Assembly (NCBI GenBank): GCA_045546915.1
Contig: JAZQDU010000027.1
Coordinates: 62,001-126,000, forward strand
Direction: 5' to 3'
DNA from: UMGS172 sp045546915
GTDB taxonomy: Bacteria > Bacillota > Clostridia > Oscillospirales > Acutalibacteraceae
DNA length: 64,000 nucleotides
Shown: positions 24,321 to 32,786 of the stretch, piece by piece
Layout of the letters: each line of letters opens with the position of its first letter
Numbering within the stretch: the stretch's first letter is position 1
The notes under the pieces: model-generated
Seen by the model: the letters and a program-made list of their open reading frames with translations, nothing else
What the model was told of the DNA's origin: nothing
The model's database searches: none
Position numbers and translations under genes: made by a program

Positions 24321-25271
24321 ATGAAACTTGCTATTGTTATACCCTGCTTTAACGAGCAAGAGGTGTTACCTGAAACCGCAAAAAAACTAAAGGAAAAATT
24401 AAACAAATTAGGCGACGCTGTTTCAAATGACAGTCGCATTTTCTTTGTTGATGACGGCTCAACCGATTCAACCTGGGAAATAATAACCCAACTTTGCCGT
24501 AAACACACCTGCTTTGAAGGTATTAAACTCAGCCGAAACCGTGGCCATCAAAACGCGTTACTTGCCGGTCTTTTAACCGTAAAAAATGATTTTGATGCCG
24601 TAATCTCCATGGATGCCGACCTGCAAGATGATATAGACGCCATTGATAAAATGATAGAATGTTACAAACGCGGCAACGATATCGTCTACGGAGTGCGTTC
24701 TGCACGTAAAGAAGATTCTTTTTTCAAGCGCACCTCGGCGTCACTCTTTTATAAATTTATGAACTGGTTAGGCGCCGAAACAGTTTATAACCACGCAGAC
24801 TATCGCCTTATGAGTCGCAAGGCTTTAGACGCTTTGGCAGAATTTGACGAGGTTAATCTTTTTTTAAGAGGCATAATCCCGCTTGTGGGATTTAAATCCT
24901 GCTCGGTATATTATGAACGTGGCAAAAGGCTTGCCGGACAGAGCAAATATTCTCTTAAAAAAATGTTGTCCTTTGCCTCAGAGGGTATTACTTCGCTCAG
25001 CATTAAACCTATAAAACTCATTTTGCGTTTGGGCACCGTCTTTTGTGTTTTTGGATTTGCTATTTTGGTTTACGCACTTATACAGCACTTTCTCGGCAAT
25101 ACAATATCAGGATGGACAAGTCTTATGGCTTCTATCTGGATTATCGGCGGTATGCAAATGGTTTCCATCGGAGTTATCGGTAAATATATCGGCAAAATTT
25201 ATCTCGAAACCAAACACCGACCAAAATATATAATTGAAGAACAAACCTTTAATAAACCTAATGAAGAATGA
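24321..25271 (+). CDS. GtrB/DPM1-like polyprenyl-phosphate glycosyltransferase (GT2)
   Basis: A 316-residue family 2 glycosyltransferase with two C-terminal membrane helices (about 235-260 and 268-292). The N-terminus VIPCFNEQEVLP, FVDDGSTDSTW and SMDADLQDD are the nucleotide-sugar and metal-binding motifs, and RGKRLAGQSKYSLKKM precedes the helices, as in GtrB/DPM1 enzymes that load a sugar onto undecaprenyl phosphate. AAAGGA precedes the ATG at 24321. It could supply substrate to the GtrA-like protein at 9687 (inference). The reading frame ends inside the leader region of the LRR lipoprotein gene. Confidence 0.9.
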   Translation: MKLAIVIPCFNEQEVLPETAKKLKEKLNKLGDAVSNDSRIFFVDDGSTDSTWEIITQLCRKHTCFEGIKLSRNRGHQNALLAGLLTVKNDFDAVISMDADLQDDIDAIDKMIECYKRGNDIVYGVRSARKEDSFFKRTSASLFYKFMNWLGAETVYNHADYRLMSRKALDALAEFDEVNLFLRGIIPLVGFKSCSVYYERGKRLAGQSKYSLKKMLSFASEGITSLSIKPIKLILRLGTVFCVFGFAILVYALIQHFLGNTISGWTSLMASIWIIGGMQMVSIGVIGKYIGKIYLETKHRPKYIIEEQTFNKPNEE

Positions 25272-25296
25272 ATTTCAAAACGGAGTTTTTACTTTT

Positions 25297-26847
25297 ATGA
25301 AAAAACTATCCCTATGTTTAGTTGTTTTGACCTTAATAACCTGTTTTACCGCCTGCTCAAAACGGCAGGACAAAAACGCTGAATCAAACCAACAACTTGC
25401 ACCTATTGAGTATGTAGCAAACGACAATATCGTATCATCGGGCAAGGTTGATGGATTTTATTATATTGAGTACGCTGATTTTATAGAAATAACCGATTGT
25501 TCATTGGCTGATGGTAGTAAAACCATTGAATTTCCGTCTAAAATTGCCGACAAGCCGGTAAAGATTATCAGCGTTACTTCATTAAGAGGAAACCAAAGTT
25601 TAACCTCAGCAGTTATTCCCGACACGGTTACCGAGATTGGCAACTACCTCTTTCAAGATTGCTCTAAACTCAGCACAATTATAATTCCCAACTCAATTAC
25701 AAGGGTTGGTTGCTCTGCATTTTTTGGTACTTCTTGGTTTGACAGCCTTACCGACGAATTCGCAATCATCGGTGACGGTGTACTTATAAAATACAACGGT
25801 GACGGTGGCGACGTAGTTATACCCGAAACGGTAAAATACTTGTCCGATGCTTTTTCGGAAAACACGCGGGTATTAAGCATCAAAGTGCCGCAAAGTGTTG
25901 TTGGAATAAGCGATTACGCTTTTTTTGACTGCACGTCGCTAACAGAAATTGATATTCCGTCACATATTTCGGATATCGGCGCTCAGGCATTTGCCGGCAC
26001 CATATGGCTTATGGCAGAAACTGAAGAATTTTTAACCTTGGGTAATGAGGTACTGATTGCTTATCTTGGCAATGACACAAACGTCACAATTCCCGACAAT
26101 ATTAAATACATTTCAGGTGCATTTGCTTCTAATGAATCAGTGATTTCGGTCACTGTACCTTCCTCGGTAAAATGTGTATTTTCCGGCTCGTTTTATGAGT
26201 GTTCGGCACTTCGAAGTGTAGTATTTTTGGGGGCAGACACTCAAATTGAAGAAACAACGTTTGCGAGTTGCCATAACTTAACCGATGTTGTTCTTCCGAT
26301 AAAACTTAAAGCAATCAGCGACCGTTTGTTTTATTCTTGCACAAGTCTTAAAAAAATCAATCTGCCTAAATTTATCACCTACATCGGTACATCTGCTTTT
26401 TACAGTTGTACAGAACTTGCCGAAATATCTCTCCCCGAAACGCTCAAAACCATAAACTCGGCAGCATTTTTCGGGTGCGTTAATTTAGAAAAGATAAGCC
26501 TGCCAGATTCGGTTAACAGTATGGGTGATGTTGCCGTTGCCTGTTGCTATAAATTAAAAGAAATAAATATACCGAGATCGTTAACCGATATATCTACTGG
26601 CCTTTTCTCGTATTGCAGAGAAATTAAACAACTGCACTTTTCGACAGATATAAAAACCATCGGCGAAGGCGCATTTGAAGGATGCAACGACCTTTTAGTT
26701 TATATTGAAGGTCAGGACACCACCCTTGGTAAGGATATTTTCTTGGATTGTACTGACGGAAAACGAAAAATATTCTGTAAAAAAGGTTCGGTTGCAGAAA
26801 GCTATGCCAAGAAAAATAAGATTAAATATTCTATAATTAAAGATTAA
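25297..26847 (+). CDS. Leucine-rich-repeat (BspA type) lipoprotein
   Basis: A 516-residue exported protein. MKKLSLCLVVLTLITCFTAC ends in a lipobox-like FTAC with Cys20 as the lipidation site. Residues about 90-500 are repeats of the BspA/LRR_5 type: units such as IPDTVTEIGNYLFQDCSKL and LPETLKTINSAAFFGCVNL recur every 22-24 residues with conserved Phe and Cys. Two units contain longer insertions (TSWFDSLTDEFAIIGDG and TIWLMAETEEFLTLGNE). BspA-like proteins are surface-exposed and often adhesive. A longer frame starts at 25234 inside the GT2 gene; the 25297 ATG is chosen for the signal peptide, with GGAG 11 bases upstream. mnmE follows 16 bases later. Confidence 0.88.
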   Translation: MKKLSLCLVVLTLITCFTACSKRQDKNAESNQQLAPIEYVANDNIVSSGKVDGFYYIEYADFIEITDCSLADGSKTIEFPSKIADKPVKIISVTSLRGNQSLTSAVIPDTVTEIGNYLFQDCSKLSTIIIPNSITRVGCSAFFGTSWFDSLTDEFAIIGDGVLIKYNGDGGDVVIPETVKYLSDAFSENTRVLSIKVPQSVVGISDYAFFDCTSLTEIDIPSHISDIGAQAFAGTIWLMAETEEFLTLGNEVLIAYLGNDTNVTIPDNIKYISGAFASNESVISVTVPSSVKCVFSGSFYECSALRSVVFLGADTQIEETTFASCHNLTDVVLPIKLKAISDRLFYSCTSLKKINLPKFITYIGTSAFYSCTELAEISLPETLKTINSAAFFGCVNLEKISLPDSVNSMGDVAVACCYKLKEINIPRSLTDISTGLFSYCREIKQLHFSTDIKTIGEGAFEGCNDLLVYIEGQDTTLGKDIFLDCTDGKRKIFCKKGSVAESYAKKNKIKYSIIKD

Positions 26848-26863
26848 GAAAGGTCTTAAAAAA

Positions 26864-28228
26864 GTGGAATTTGATAAAACCATTGCCGCCGTCGCCACCC
26901 CATCAGGTGAAGGCGGTATAGGAACAGTTAGAATATCGGGCAAAAATGCCTTAGAAATAGCCGATAAGGTGTTTTTATCCGTATCGGGCAAGCGCCTTGT
27001 TGAATCTGAAGGGTATCGCGCCTATTTTGGCTCTGTCAAAAACGGTGATAAAACGGTTGACCAGGCAGTAGCACTCGTTTTTAAGGCACCCAAAAGTTAC
27101 ACCGGTGAGGATACCGTTGAATTTTCAGTTCACGGCGGAGATTTTGTTGTTCGCAGTGTGTTGAGAACTGTGCTTGATGCAGGTGCTGTTTTGGCAGGTC
27201 CCGGTGAATTTACCAAAAGAGCGTTTTTAAACGGTAAAATAGACCTTTCGAGTGCCGAAGCAATAATGGACGTAATTTCTGCCAAAGGTGAACAGGCATT
27301 AAACGCCTCGGTCGAGGCTATGTTTGGTGGTGTTACTTCTAAGTGCAACGCAATTCGGGATAATTTGAGTTTTGCCGCTGCAATAGTTGCCGCTTTTTCT
27401 GACTTCCCCGACGAAGAACCCGAATTCAGCGGAATAAATAAATTGCCGAGCATGTTAAAAAATGCCCAAAGCGACCTTAAAAACTTAGTAAACACTTATG
27501 ACACGGGCCGTATGATTAAAAACGGAATAAACACTGTTATTATCGGTCCTCCTAACGCAGGAAAATCCACCTTAATGAATCTTCTTTCGGGTTTTGACCG
27601 TTCAATCGTTACCTCGGTGGCAGGAACCACACGTGACGTAGTTGAAGAAACCGTTTCGTTTGCAGGCGTAACCTTAAAACTTGCCGACACAGCAGGAATA
27701 AGGGATACCGATGACGAGGTTGAAAAAATCGGTGTGCTTCGCACAAAGGAAAAAATCAATTCTGCCGACCTTTGTTTGGCAGTGTTCGACGGTACCGATA
27801 AAGATTTCGATATAAAAGGTCTGCTGAGTACCCTTAACAAAAGCAACACCATTGTTATCTTTAATAAATCGGATATATTATCACCTGATACAACATCGGC
27901 AAAAGACTTAATGTTGCCCTTTATTACAATGTCGGCAAAATCGGGCGACGGAATTGAGCAGTTGTCGGCCCAAATTAAGCGCATAACGGGAACTGCCCAT
28001 CTTGACGGCACAGCCGCCGTTTATCTTAATGAACGTCAGCGCAACTGCGCTTTAAGAGCGCTCGACCACATTAACGAAGCAATAACTGCCGAAAGTCAAG
28101 GGCAGACCGTCGATGCAGTTGGGGTACTTATTGACGATGCATTATCAGCATTAATGGAACTCACGGGTGAGCGCGTAACCGAGCGTGTTGCCGACGAGGT
28201 ATTCTCAAGATTTTGTGTAGGTAAATAG
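26864..28228 (+). CDS. mnmE: tRNA modification GTPase MnmE
   Basis: With MnmG it forms 5-carboxymethylaminomethyl or taurinomethyl-type uridine at the wobble position. The 454-residue protein starts with the formyl-tetrahydrofolate-binding domain (EFDKTIAAVATPSGEGGIGTVRISG, GPGEFTKRAFLNGKIDLSSAEA). The G domain has GPPNAGKST near residue 228, TTRDVVEE, DTAGIRDTDD and NKSD. The C-terminal FCVGK is the catalytic cysteine motif. The start is a GTG at 26864 behind AGAAAGGTC. mnmG follows 12 bases downstream. Confidence 0.96.
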   Translation: MEFDKTIAAVATPSGEGGIGTVRISGKNALEIADKVFLSVSGKRLVESEGYRAYFGSVKNGDKTVDQAVALVFKAPKSYTGEDTVEFSVHGGDFVVRSVLRTVLDAGAVLAGPGEFTKRAFLNGKIDLSSAEAIMDVISAKGEQALNASVEAMFGGVTSKCNAIRDNLSFAAAIVAAFSDFPDEEPEFSGINKLPSMLKNAQSDLKNLVNTYDTGRMIKNGINTVIIGPPNAGKSTLMNLLSGFDRSIVTSVAGTTRDVVEETVSFAGVTLKLADTAGIRDTDDEVEKIGVLRTKEKINSADLCLAVFDGTDKDFDIKGLLSTLNKSNTIVIFNKSDILSPDTTSAKDLMLPFITMSAKSGDGIEQLSAQIKRITGTAHLDGTAAVYLNERQRNCALRALDHINEAITAESQGQTVDAVGVLIDDALSALMELTGERVTERVADEVFSRFCVGK

Positions 28229-28240
28229 AAGGAATTTTAA

Positions 28241-30121
28241 ATGAGTTATTTTGCAGGAAATTATGATGTTGCAGTTATTGGTGCAGGCCATGCAGGTATT
28301 GAGGCCGCTTTGGCTTCGGCAAGACTTGGATGTAAAACGGTAATTTTTACAATCAATATGGATTCGGTCGGCAATCTGCCGTGCAATCCGTCAATCGGCG
28401 GTACTGCCAAAGGTCACCTTGTACGCGAAATAGATGCCTTAGGCGGTGAAATGGGCAAAGCGGCTGATAAAACCACCATACAAAACCGAATGTTAAACCG
28501 CGGAAAAGGTCCCGCTGTGCATAGCCTTCGCGCACAAATTGACCGCCGTGCTTACTCGGATTATATGAAGCACACACTCGAATTGCAGGAAAATCTTGAA
28601 CTGCGTCAAGCCGAGATCTGCGGTCTTGAAAAAACAAATGATGGTTGGCTTTGCACAACACATCTTGGCGCACAGTACAAAGTAAAAGCCGTAATAATTG
28701 CAACCGGCACTTATTTAAAGGGCAAAATATATGTTGGCGAGGTCAACTTCGAAAGCGGTCCCGACGGAACTTTCCCCTCTCGACCACTGGCCGACGACCT
28801 TTTAAAATTAGGCTTGCCTTTAAGACGTTTCAAAACCGGAACACCTGCCAGAGTACTTCGTTCCAGCATTGATTTTTCAGAATTAGAAGTGCAACCGGGT
28901 GACCAAGAAATAATCCCCTTTAGTTATTCGACCGACCCAAAAACCATTAACAACAGTTCGGTTTGTTATATTTCATACACCAACGAAAAAACTAAAGAAG
29001 TTATTTTACGTAATCTTCACCGTTCGCCCCTTTACGGAGGTGTTATTGAGGGTATAGGCCCCAGATACTGCCCCAGTTTAGAGGATAAAATAGTCCGTTT
29101 TGCTGACAAGGAACGCCATCAGTTGTTTATTGAGCCTTGCGGTGAAAACACCGAAGAAATGTATCTCCAAGGTATGTCTTCTTCACTTCCCGAGGAAGTA
29201 CAAATAGAGTTTTACAAAACCATCAAAGGTCTTGAAAACGTTCAGGTTATGCGCAACGCTTACGCCATTGAATACACCTGCATTGACCCTCTTTCACTTA
29301 AAACCACGCTTGAGGTTAAATCGCACGACGGACTTTATGGTGCAGGCCAGTTTAACGGCTCATCAGGTTACGAAGAGGCAGCGGCACAAGGCCTTATAGC
29401 AGGCATCAACGCCGCACTCAAAATTAAGGGCAAAGAGCAAATTGTTCTGTCAAGGTCAAGTTCTTACATCGGAACGCTTATAGATGACCTTTGCACAAAG
29501 GGTTGCTCCGACCCATATCGTATGATGACCTCACGTTCGGAATACCGTTTACTTCTTCGTCAAGATAATGCCGACGAAAGATTAATGCCGTTAGGGTTTG
29601 AAATAGGTCTTGTAAGCGAACAGGATTTTAATTCTTTTAAAGAGCGTACCGCTAAAAAGGAAGCCGAAATAAATAGACTTGAAACCACTTATCTCGCTCC
29701 AATTAAAGAACTAAATAATTTGTTAGAAGAAAAAGGCACTGCACCGCTTAAAAACGGTTGCTCTTTAGCCGATTTAATTCGTCGTCCGCAACTTGGATAT
29801 GACGATTTAAAACCGTTTGACAAAGATAGGCTTGACTTACCTCGCGACGTTGCCCAAAAGGCCGAAACCGAAATAAAATATAAAGGCTACATTGAGCGAC
29901 AGTTTTCTCAGGTTAAAGAAATGCAACGTCTTGAAAACCGTCTTTTGCCCGAAAATATTAACTACGATGAGATAAAAGGCCTAAGACTTGAGGCGGTTGA
30001 AAAACTAAAAAAAGTAGCACCCTCGAATATTGGTCAGGCTTCCCGAATATCCGGTGTCAGCCCTGCCGATATCTCGGTACTGCTGATATTTATAGACAAA
30101 TTAAAAAGAGAGGGAAAATAA
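28241..30121 (+). CDS. mnmG: tRNA uridine 5-carboxymethylaminomethyl modification enzyme MnmG
   Basis: FAD-dependent partner of MnmE. The 626-residue length is standard; GAGHAGIEAALASARLG (residues 14-30) binds FAD, and NPSIGGTAKGHLVREIDALGG, TGTYLKG and GQFNGSSGYEEAAAQG are family signatures. The helical C-terminal domain that binds tRNA and MnmE ends with GVSPADISVLLIF. AGAAGGAA precedes the ATG at 28241. The final TAA overlaps the next ATG by one base. The usual rsmG, noc and parAB genes do not follow. Confidence 0.96.
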   Translation: MSYFAGNYDVAVIGAGHAGIEAALASARLGCKTVIFTINMDSVGNLPCNPSIGGTAKGHLVREIDALGGEMGKAADKTTIQNRMLNRGKGPAVHSLRAQIDRRAYSDYMKHTLELQENLELRQAEICGLEKTNDGWLCTTHLGAQYKVKAVIIATGTYLKGKIYVGEVNFESGPDGTFPSRPLADDLLKLGLPLRRFKTGTPARVLRSSIDFSELEVQPGDQEIIPFSYSTDPKTINNSSVCYISYTNEKTKEVILRNLHRSPLYGGVIEGIGPRYCPSLEDKIVRFADKERHQLFIEPCGENTEEMYLQGMSSSLPEEVQIEFYKTIKGLENVQVMRNAYAIEYTCIDPLSLKTTLEVKSHDGLYGAGQFNGSSGYEEAAAQGLIAGINAALKIKGKEQIVLSRSSSYIGTLIDDLCTKGCSDPYRMMTSRSEYRLLLRQDNADERLMPLGFEIGLVSEQDFNSFKERTAKKEAEINRLETTYLAPIKELNNLLEEKGTAPLKNGCSLADLIRRPQLGYDDLKPFDKDRLDLPRDVAQKAETEIKYKGYIERQFSQVKEMQRLENRLLPENINYDEIKGLRLEAVEKLKKVAPSNIGQASRISGVSPADISVLLIFIDKLKREGK

Positions 30122-30885
30122 TGAGAATAGCATTAATCACAGGTGCTTCCAGCGGAATGGGCAGAGAATTTGCCATAAGACTTGAACGCGAAGAAAAATT
30201 TGACGAGATTTGGGTTGTAGCAAGACGAAAAGAACGTCTTTTAGAACTTCAAAACGACCTTAAAACACCCGTTAGACCAATCGCACTCGATTTAACAAAA
30301 CAAGAGTCGATTGACCAACTAAAAGGTCTTTTAGAAGCCGAAAAACCTGAAATAGGTGTGCTTGTAAACGCCAGCGGATACGGAAAATTCGGTGCTTTTT
30401 CTGATTTCACACTTGAAGAACAGTTGGGCATGATAGACCTCAACTGTAAAGCACTCGTATCGGTGACCTACGTTGCATTACCATACCTTAAAAGCGGTTC
30501 CAAAGTTTATCAGATAGACTCGCTTTCGTCATTCCAGCCTGTGCCCTACATAGGTGTTTACGGTGCCACCAAAGCGTTTGTTCTGAGTTTTACAAGAGCC
30601 ATAAATGCTGAACTTCGCCATACGGGAATTAAAATGATGGCAGTTTGCCCCGGATGGGTTAAAACCGAGTTTTTTGACACCGCCGTTGTAGATAAAAGCG
30701 TTATCGTTTACTACAACAAATTTTTTACATCGGAGCAGGTTGTGACACAGGCTCTCAGAGATATGAAAAAAGGCAAAGACGTTTCGGTTTGCGGTTTTTC
30801 CATTCGCGCACAAGTGTTGCTTACAAAACTTTTACCCCACCGCCTTGTAATGAAAATCTGGCTCAAGCAACAGAAAAAAGACTAA
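30121..30885 (+). CDS. Short-chain dehydrogenase/reductase (SDR)
   Basis: A 254-residue classical SDR: TGASSGMGREFA (residues 7-18) binds NAD(P), NASGYG near 82 and the catalytic YGATKAFV (Tyr, Lys) near 148-155 preceded by IDSLSS with the catalytic serine. The CPGWVKTEF segment is also typical. It resembles YqjQ/DltE-type SDRs of unknown substrate. It is translationally coupled to mnmG by a one-base overlap (TAATG), replacing the rsmG gene frequent at this locus. The C-terminal region (LLPHRLVMKIWLKQQKK) might contact a membrane. The substrate is not identifiable. Confidence 0.88.
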   Translation: MRIALITGASSGMGREFAIRLEREEKFDEIWVVARRKERLLELQNDLKTPVRPIALDLTKQESIDQLKGLLEAEKPEIGVLVNASGYGKFGAFSDFTLEEQLGMIDLNCKALVSVTYVALPYLKSGSKVYQIDSLSSFQPVPYIGVYGATKAFVLSFTRAINAELRHTGIKMMAVCPGWVKTEFFDTAVVDKSVIVYYNKFFTSEQVVTQALRDMKKGKDVSVCGFSIRAQVLLTKLLPHRLVMKIWLKQQKKD

Positions 30886-30887
30886 GT

Positions 30888-30921
30888 AAAAAGCGTAAGG
30901 TTTAAAACCTTACGCTTTTTT
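30888..30921. terminator. Bidirectional terminator
   Basis: Near-perfect palindrome based on AAAAAGCGTAAGGTTT and its complement, between the SDR gene and the converging XRE gene whose last codons it contains. Confidence 0.9.
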
Positions 30922-31134
30922 AGATTTTGAATACGGCTTTTCTTCATCTGTAAGTTCAGCCAAATAATCCATGCTTGTATTTAATGCAATCGCAATTTTA
31001 CGGCATTGCTCAAATGTATAATACCGTTTTCCGCTTTCAATCTTTGAATAATCACTTTGGTCTATTCCCGTAAGCATCTGCATTTTTATCTGCGTATAAC
31101 CTCTTTTAAGTCGCAATTCTTTTAATCGGCTCAT
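30910..31134 (-). CDS. Small XRE-family transcriptional regulator
   Basis: A 74-residue protein that is nearly all Cro/C1-type helix-turn-helix: LKELRLKRGYTQIKMQMLTGIDQSDYSKIESGKR, then the IAIALNTSMDYLAELTDE capping helix, here given in parts (recognition helix near 26-40). The tail is basic (KPYSKSKKA). The start is the ATG at 31134, with GAGGTGAT six bases upstream; a frame to 31143 is possible but lacks spacing. It is divergent from a SLOG-like gene with shared operators between them, so it probably autoregulates and controls that gene (inference). Confidence 0.9.
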   Translation of the reverse strand: MSRLKELRLKRGYTQIKMQMLTGIDQSDYSKIESGKRYYTFEQCRKIAIALNTSMDYLAELTDEEKPYSKSKKA

Positions 31135-31160
31135 AAATATCACCTCATGATTATTATGTC

Positions 31161-31200
31161 AAATTGACCTATTGACAATAGGGTGAAATTGACCTATATT
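31161..31200. promoter_or_regulatory. Overlapping divergent promoters and operator repeats of the XRE/SLOG pair
   Basis: Plus strand: TTGACA (31172-31177), 17 bases, TATATT (31195-31200). Minus strand: TTGTCA shares the same bases as its -35. Two direct repeats AAATTGACCTAT (31161-31172 and 31186-31197) lie 25 bases apart, and an inverted repeat CCTATTG-A-CAATAGG (31168-31182) is centred between them. These are probable binding sites for the XRE protein. Confidence 0.65.
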
Positions 31201-31217
31201 AAAAAAGAGGTGGTTTT

Positions 31218-31658
31218 TTGAATTATAACGCTTGTACTTTTTTTGGTCACAGAGATTGCTCTGAATCAGTATTCGAAACATTATACAATAATATAAAAAA
31301 ATTAATAATCGAACAAAATGTTACCTTGTTTTATGTTGGATGCAACGGTTCATATGATTACTTCGTAAGAAAAGCATTGGAAAAACTATGTCATGAATTT
31401 AAACATATTAGATATTATGTAGTTATTAGTTATTTACAGGAAGCCAAAAAATTGCCAGGAGAAAATAACACCCTATATCCCGAAGGAATTGAAAACATCC
31501 CTTACAGATATGCAATTTCATGGAAAAATAAATGGATGATAAACAAATGCAATTACGTTTTGTGTTATGTAAACCATACGTTTGGTGGAGCTGCAAAGTT
31601 TTATGAATATGCAATAAGAAAAAATAAGTTTGTAATTAACCTTGCCGACAAACTATAA
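31218..31658 (+). CDS. SLOG-superfamily (YpsA/DUF1273-like) protein
   Basis: A 146-residue cytoplasmic protein with the Rossmann-like SLOG pattern: N-terminal CTFFGHRDC (residues 6-14), a glycine-rich GCNGSYDYFVRKAL in place of the usual GxxxGxD helix start, and WMINKCNYVLCYVNHTFGGAAKFYEYA near the C-terminus, seen here as consecutive blocks. SLOG domains bind nucleotides or nucleotide-derived ligands; some serve in anti-phage systems, others, such as YpsA, in cell division. The start is a TTG at 31218 with AGAGGTGG upstream. The gene is visibly richer in A and T than its neighbours, which may mean recent acquisition. The adjacent XRE gene suggests a regulated two-gene module. Confidence 0.75.
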   Translation: MNYNACTFFGHRDCSESVFETLYNNIKKLIIEQNVTLFYVGCNGSYDYFVRKALEKLCHEFKHIRYYVVISYLQEAKKLPGENNTLYPEGIENIPYRYAISWKNKWMINKCNYVLCYVNHTFGGAAKFYEYAIRKNKFVINLADKL

Positions 31659-31684
31659 TAATATAATCCAATTCACTTTTTTGG

Positions 31685-32647
31685 TCACTTGCTTTGTAAA
31701 GTTGCTTTAGGATAATACCAATTAAGTATTTCTACATAAGAACTGCCTTGCAGTGCCATAAACTGCGCGCCGTATTGACTCATACCCATTCCATGTCCGT
31801 AACCGCGTACAGTAAAATTAAATTTCCCGTCTGCGTATGCCACATCAAAATTAGAACTTTTAAGTCCTAACTCTTTACGCAAGGCTTTACCAGTTACTTC
31901 GGTACCAGAAATTTTAAGCGTTAATACAGTACCCGACTCTGAAGTTTTTATATCGGTCAACCATTTTTTTGCGTCTCCCGAAACAGTTGCACCTAAATTT
32001 TCTGCCGCTTTCTTCATATCGCTCTCACTAACCGAGACAGAACTTAAATAATCGGGGCTTAATACATCACCCACGCTTTCTACCATTTGGAGATAAGGGT
32101 ATGCATCACCCCAAATGTTTGCTGCCGCCTCGGTTTTACCGCCCGAAATACTATGGTATGCCGCAAGAATAGGACTGCCGTCATATGTTAAAATCTGACC
32201 AAAAACCGACTCGACAGCACCCCTTATTTTATTGCTGTATTGATGGTAATTTTCTCCCCATTTTTGCTCTTGCTCTTGCACCGAAATATAGGCTTGGTCG
32301 GAAACGGTATCGGTCACATCGTAGGTCTTGTCCTTGCGTGCATTTCTTCTGTGACAGGCAAACGTATACGCTGCTATCGTCTGTGCCTTTAAAGCCTCAA
32401 CCTCGTATGAAGCCGGCATTTCGGCTGCCACGACACCGCAAATATAATCGACGGCATTAATTACTTCTACCGTGTCGGTATCGGTTATAAGCACTCTGAA
32501 TGTATCGGTATTCGAGTTTCCTATACTCTGTGAGGATTGGCTTTGTGACGGCTCATCACTTAAAGTGGTTTTTTCCAACGAAAAAAGCGGAAACAAAACC
32601 GAACACATAAACAATACAGCCAACGTCCAAACATAAATCGTTTTCAT
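31685..32647 (-). CDS. spoIID: Stage II sporulation protein D (SpoIID/LytB domain)
   Basis: A 320-residue protein with an N-terminal membrane anchor (about residues 5-24) and an extracytoplasmic SpoIID domain. SpoIID is a lytic transglycosylase that cleaves denuded glycan strands during forespore engulfment. Visible features are VVAAEMPASYEVEALKAQ with the catalytic Glu, AAYHSISGGKTE, and C-terminal GYGHGMGMSQYGA. The ATG at 32647 follows AAGAGGAA. In many Firmicutes spoIID lies beside murA, and here murA is 1.6 kb away, with a membrane protein and ireB between. No SpoIIQ-type gene is adjacent. Confidence 0.92.
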   Translation of the reverse strand: MKTIYVWTLAVLFMCSVLFPLFSLEKTTLSDEPSQSQSSQSIGNSNTDTFRVLITDTDTVEVINAVDYICGVVAAEMPASYEVEALKAQTIAAYTFACHRRNARKDKTYDVTDTVSDQAYISVQEQEQKWGENYHQYSNKIRGAVESVFGQILTYDGSPILAAYHSISGGKTEAAANIWGDAYPYLQMVESVGDVLSPDYLSSVSVSESDMKKAAENLGATVSGDAKKWLTDIKTSESGTVLTLKISGTEVTGKALRKELGLKSSNFDVAYADGKFNFTVRGYGHGMGMSQYGAQFMALQGSSYVEILNWYYPKATLQSK

Positions 32648-32786
32648 CTTTTATTCCTCTTTTAGTTATTGACAAACCTTATGTGTTCAATTAAAATTGA
32701 CAGTAAGAAAACGTCTGTAAGGCTTGTCATAAAATTTATATGTTTTTGCCTTTTAGATAATTACTTGTTTTTTTGGAGGACTCAGA

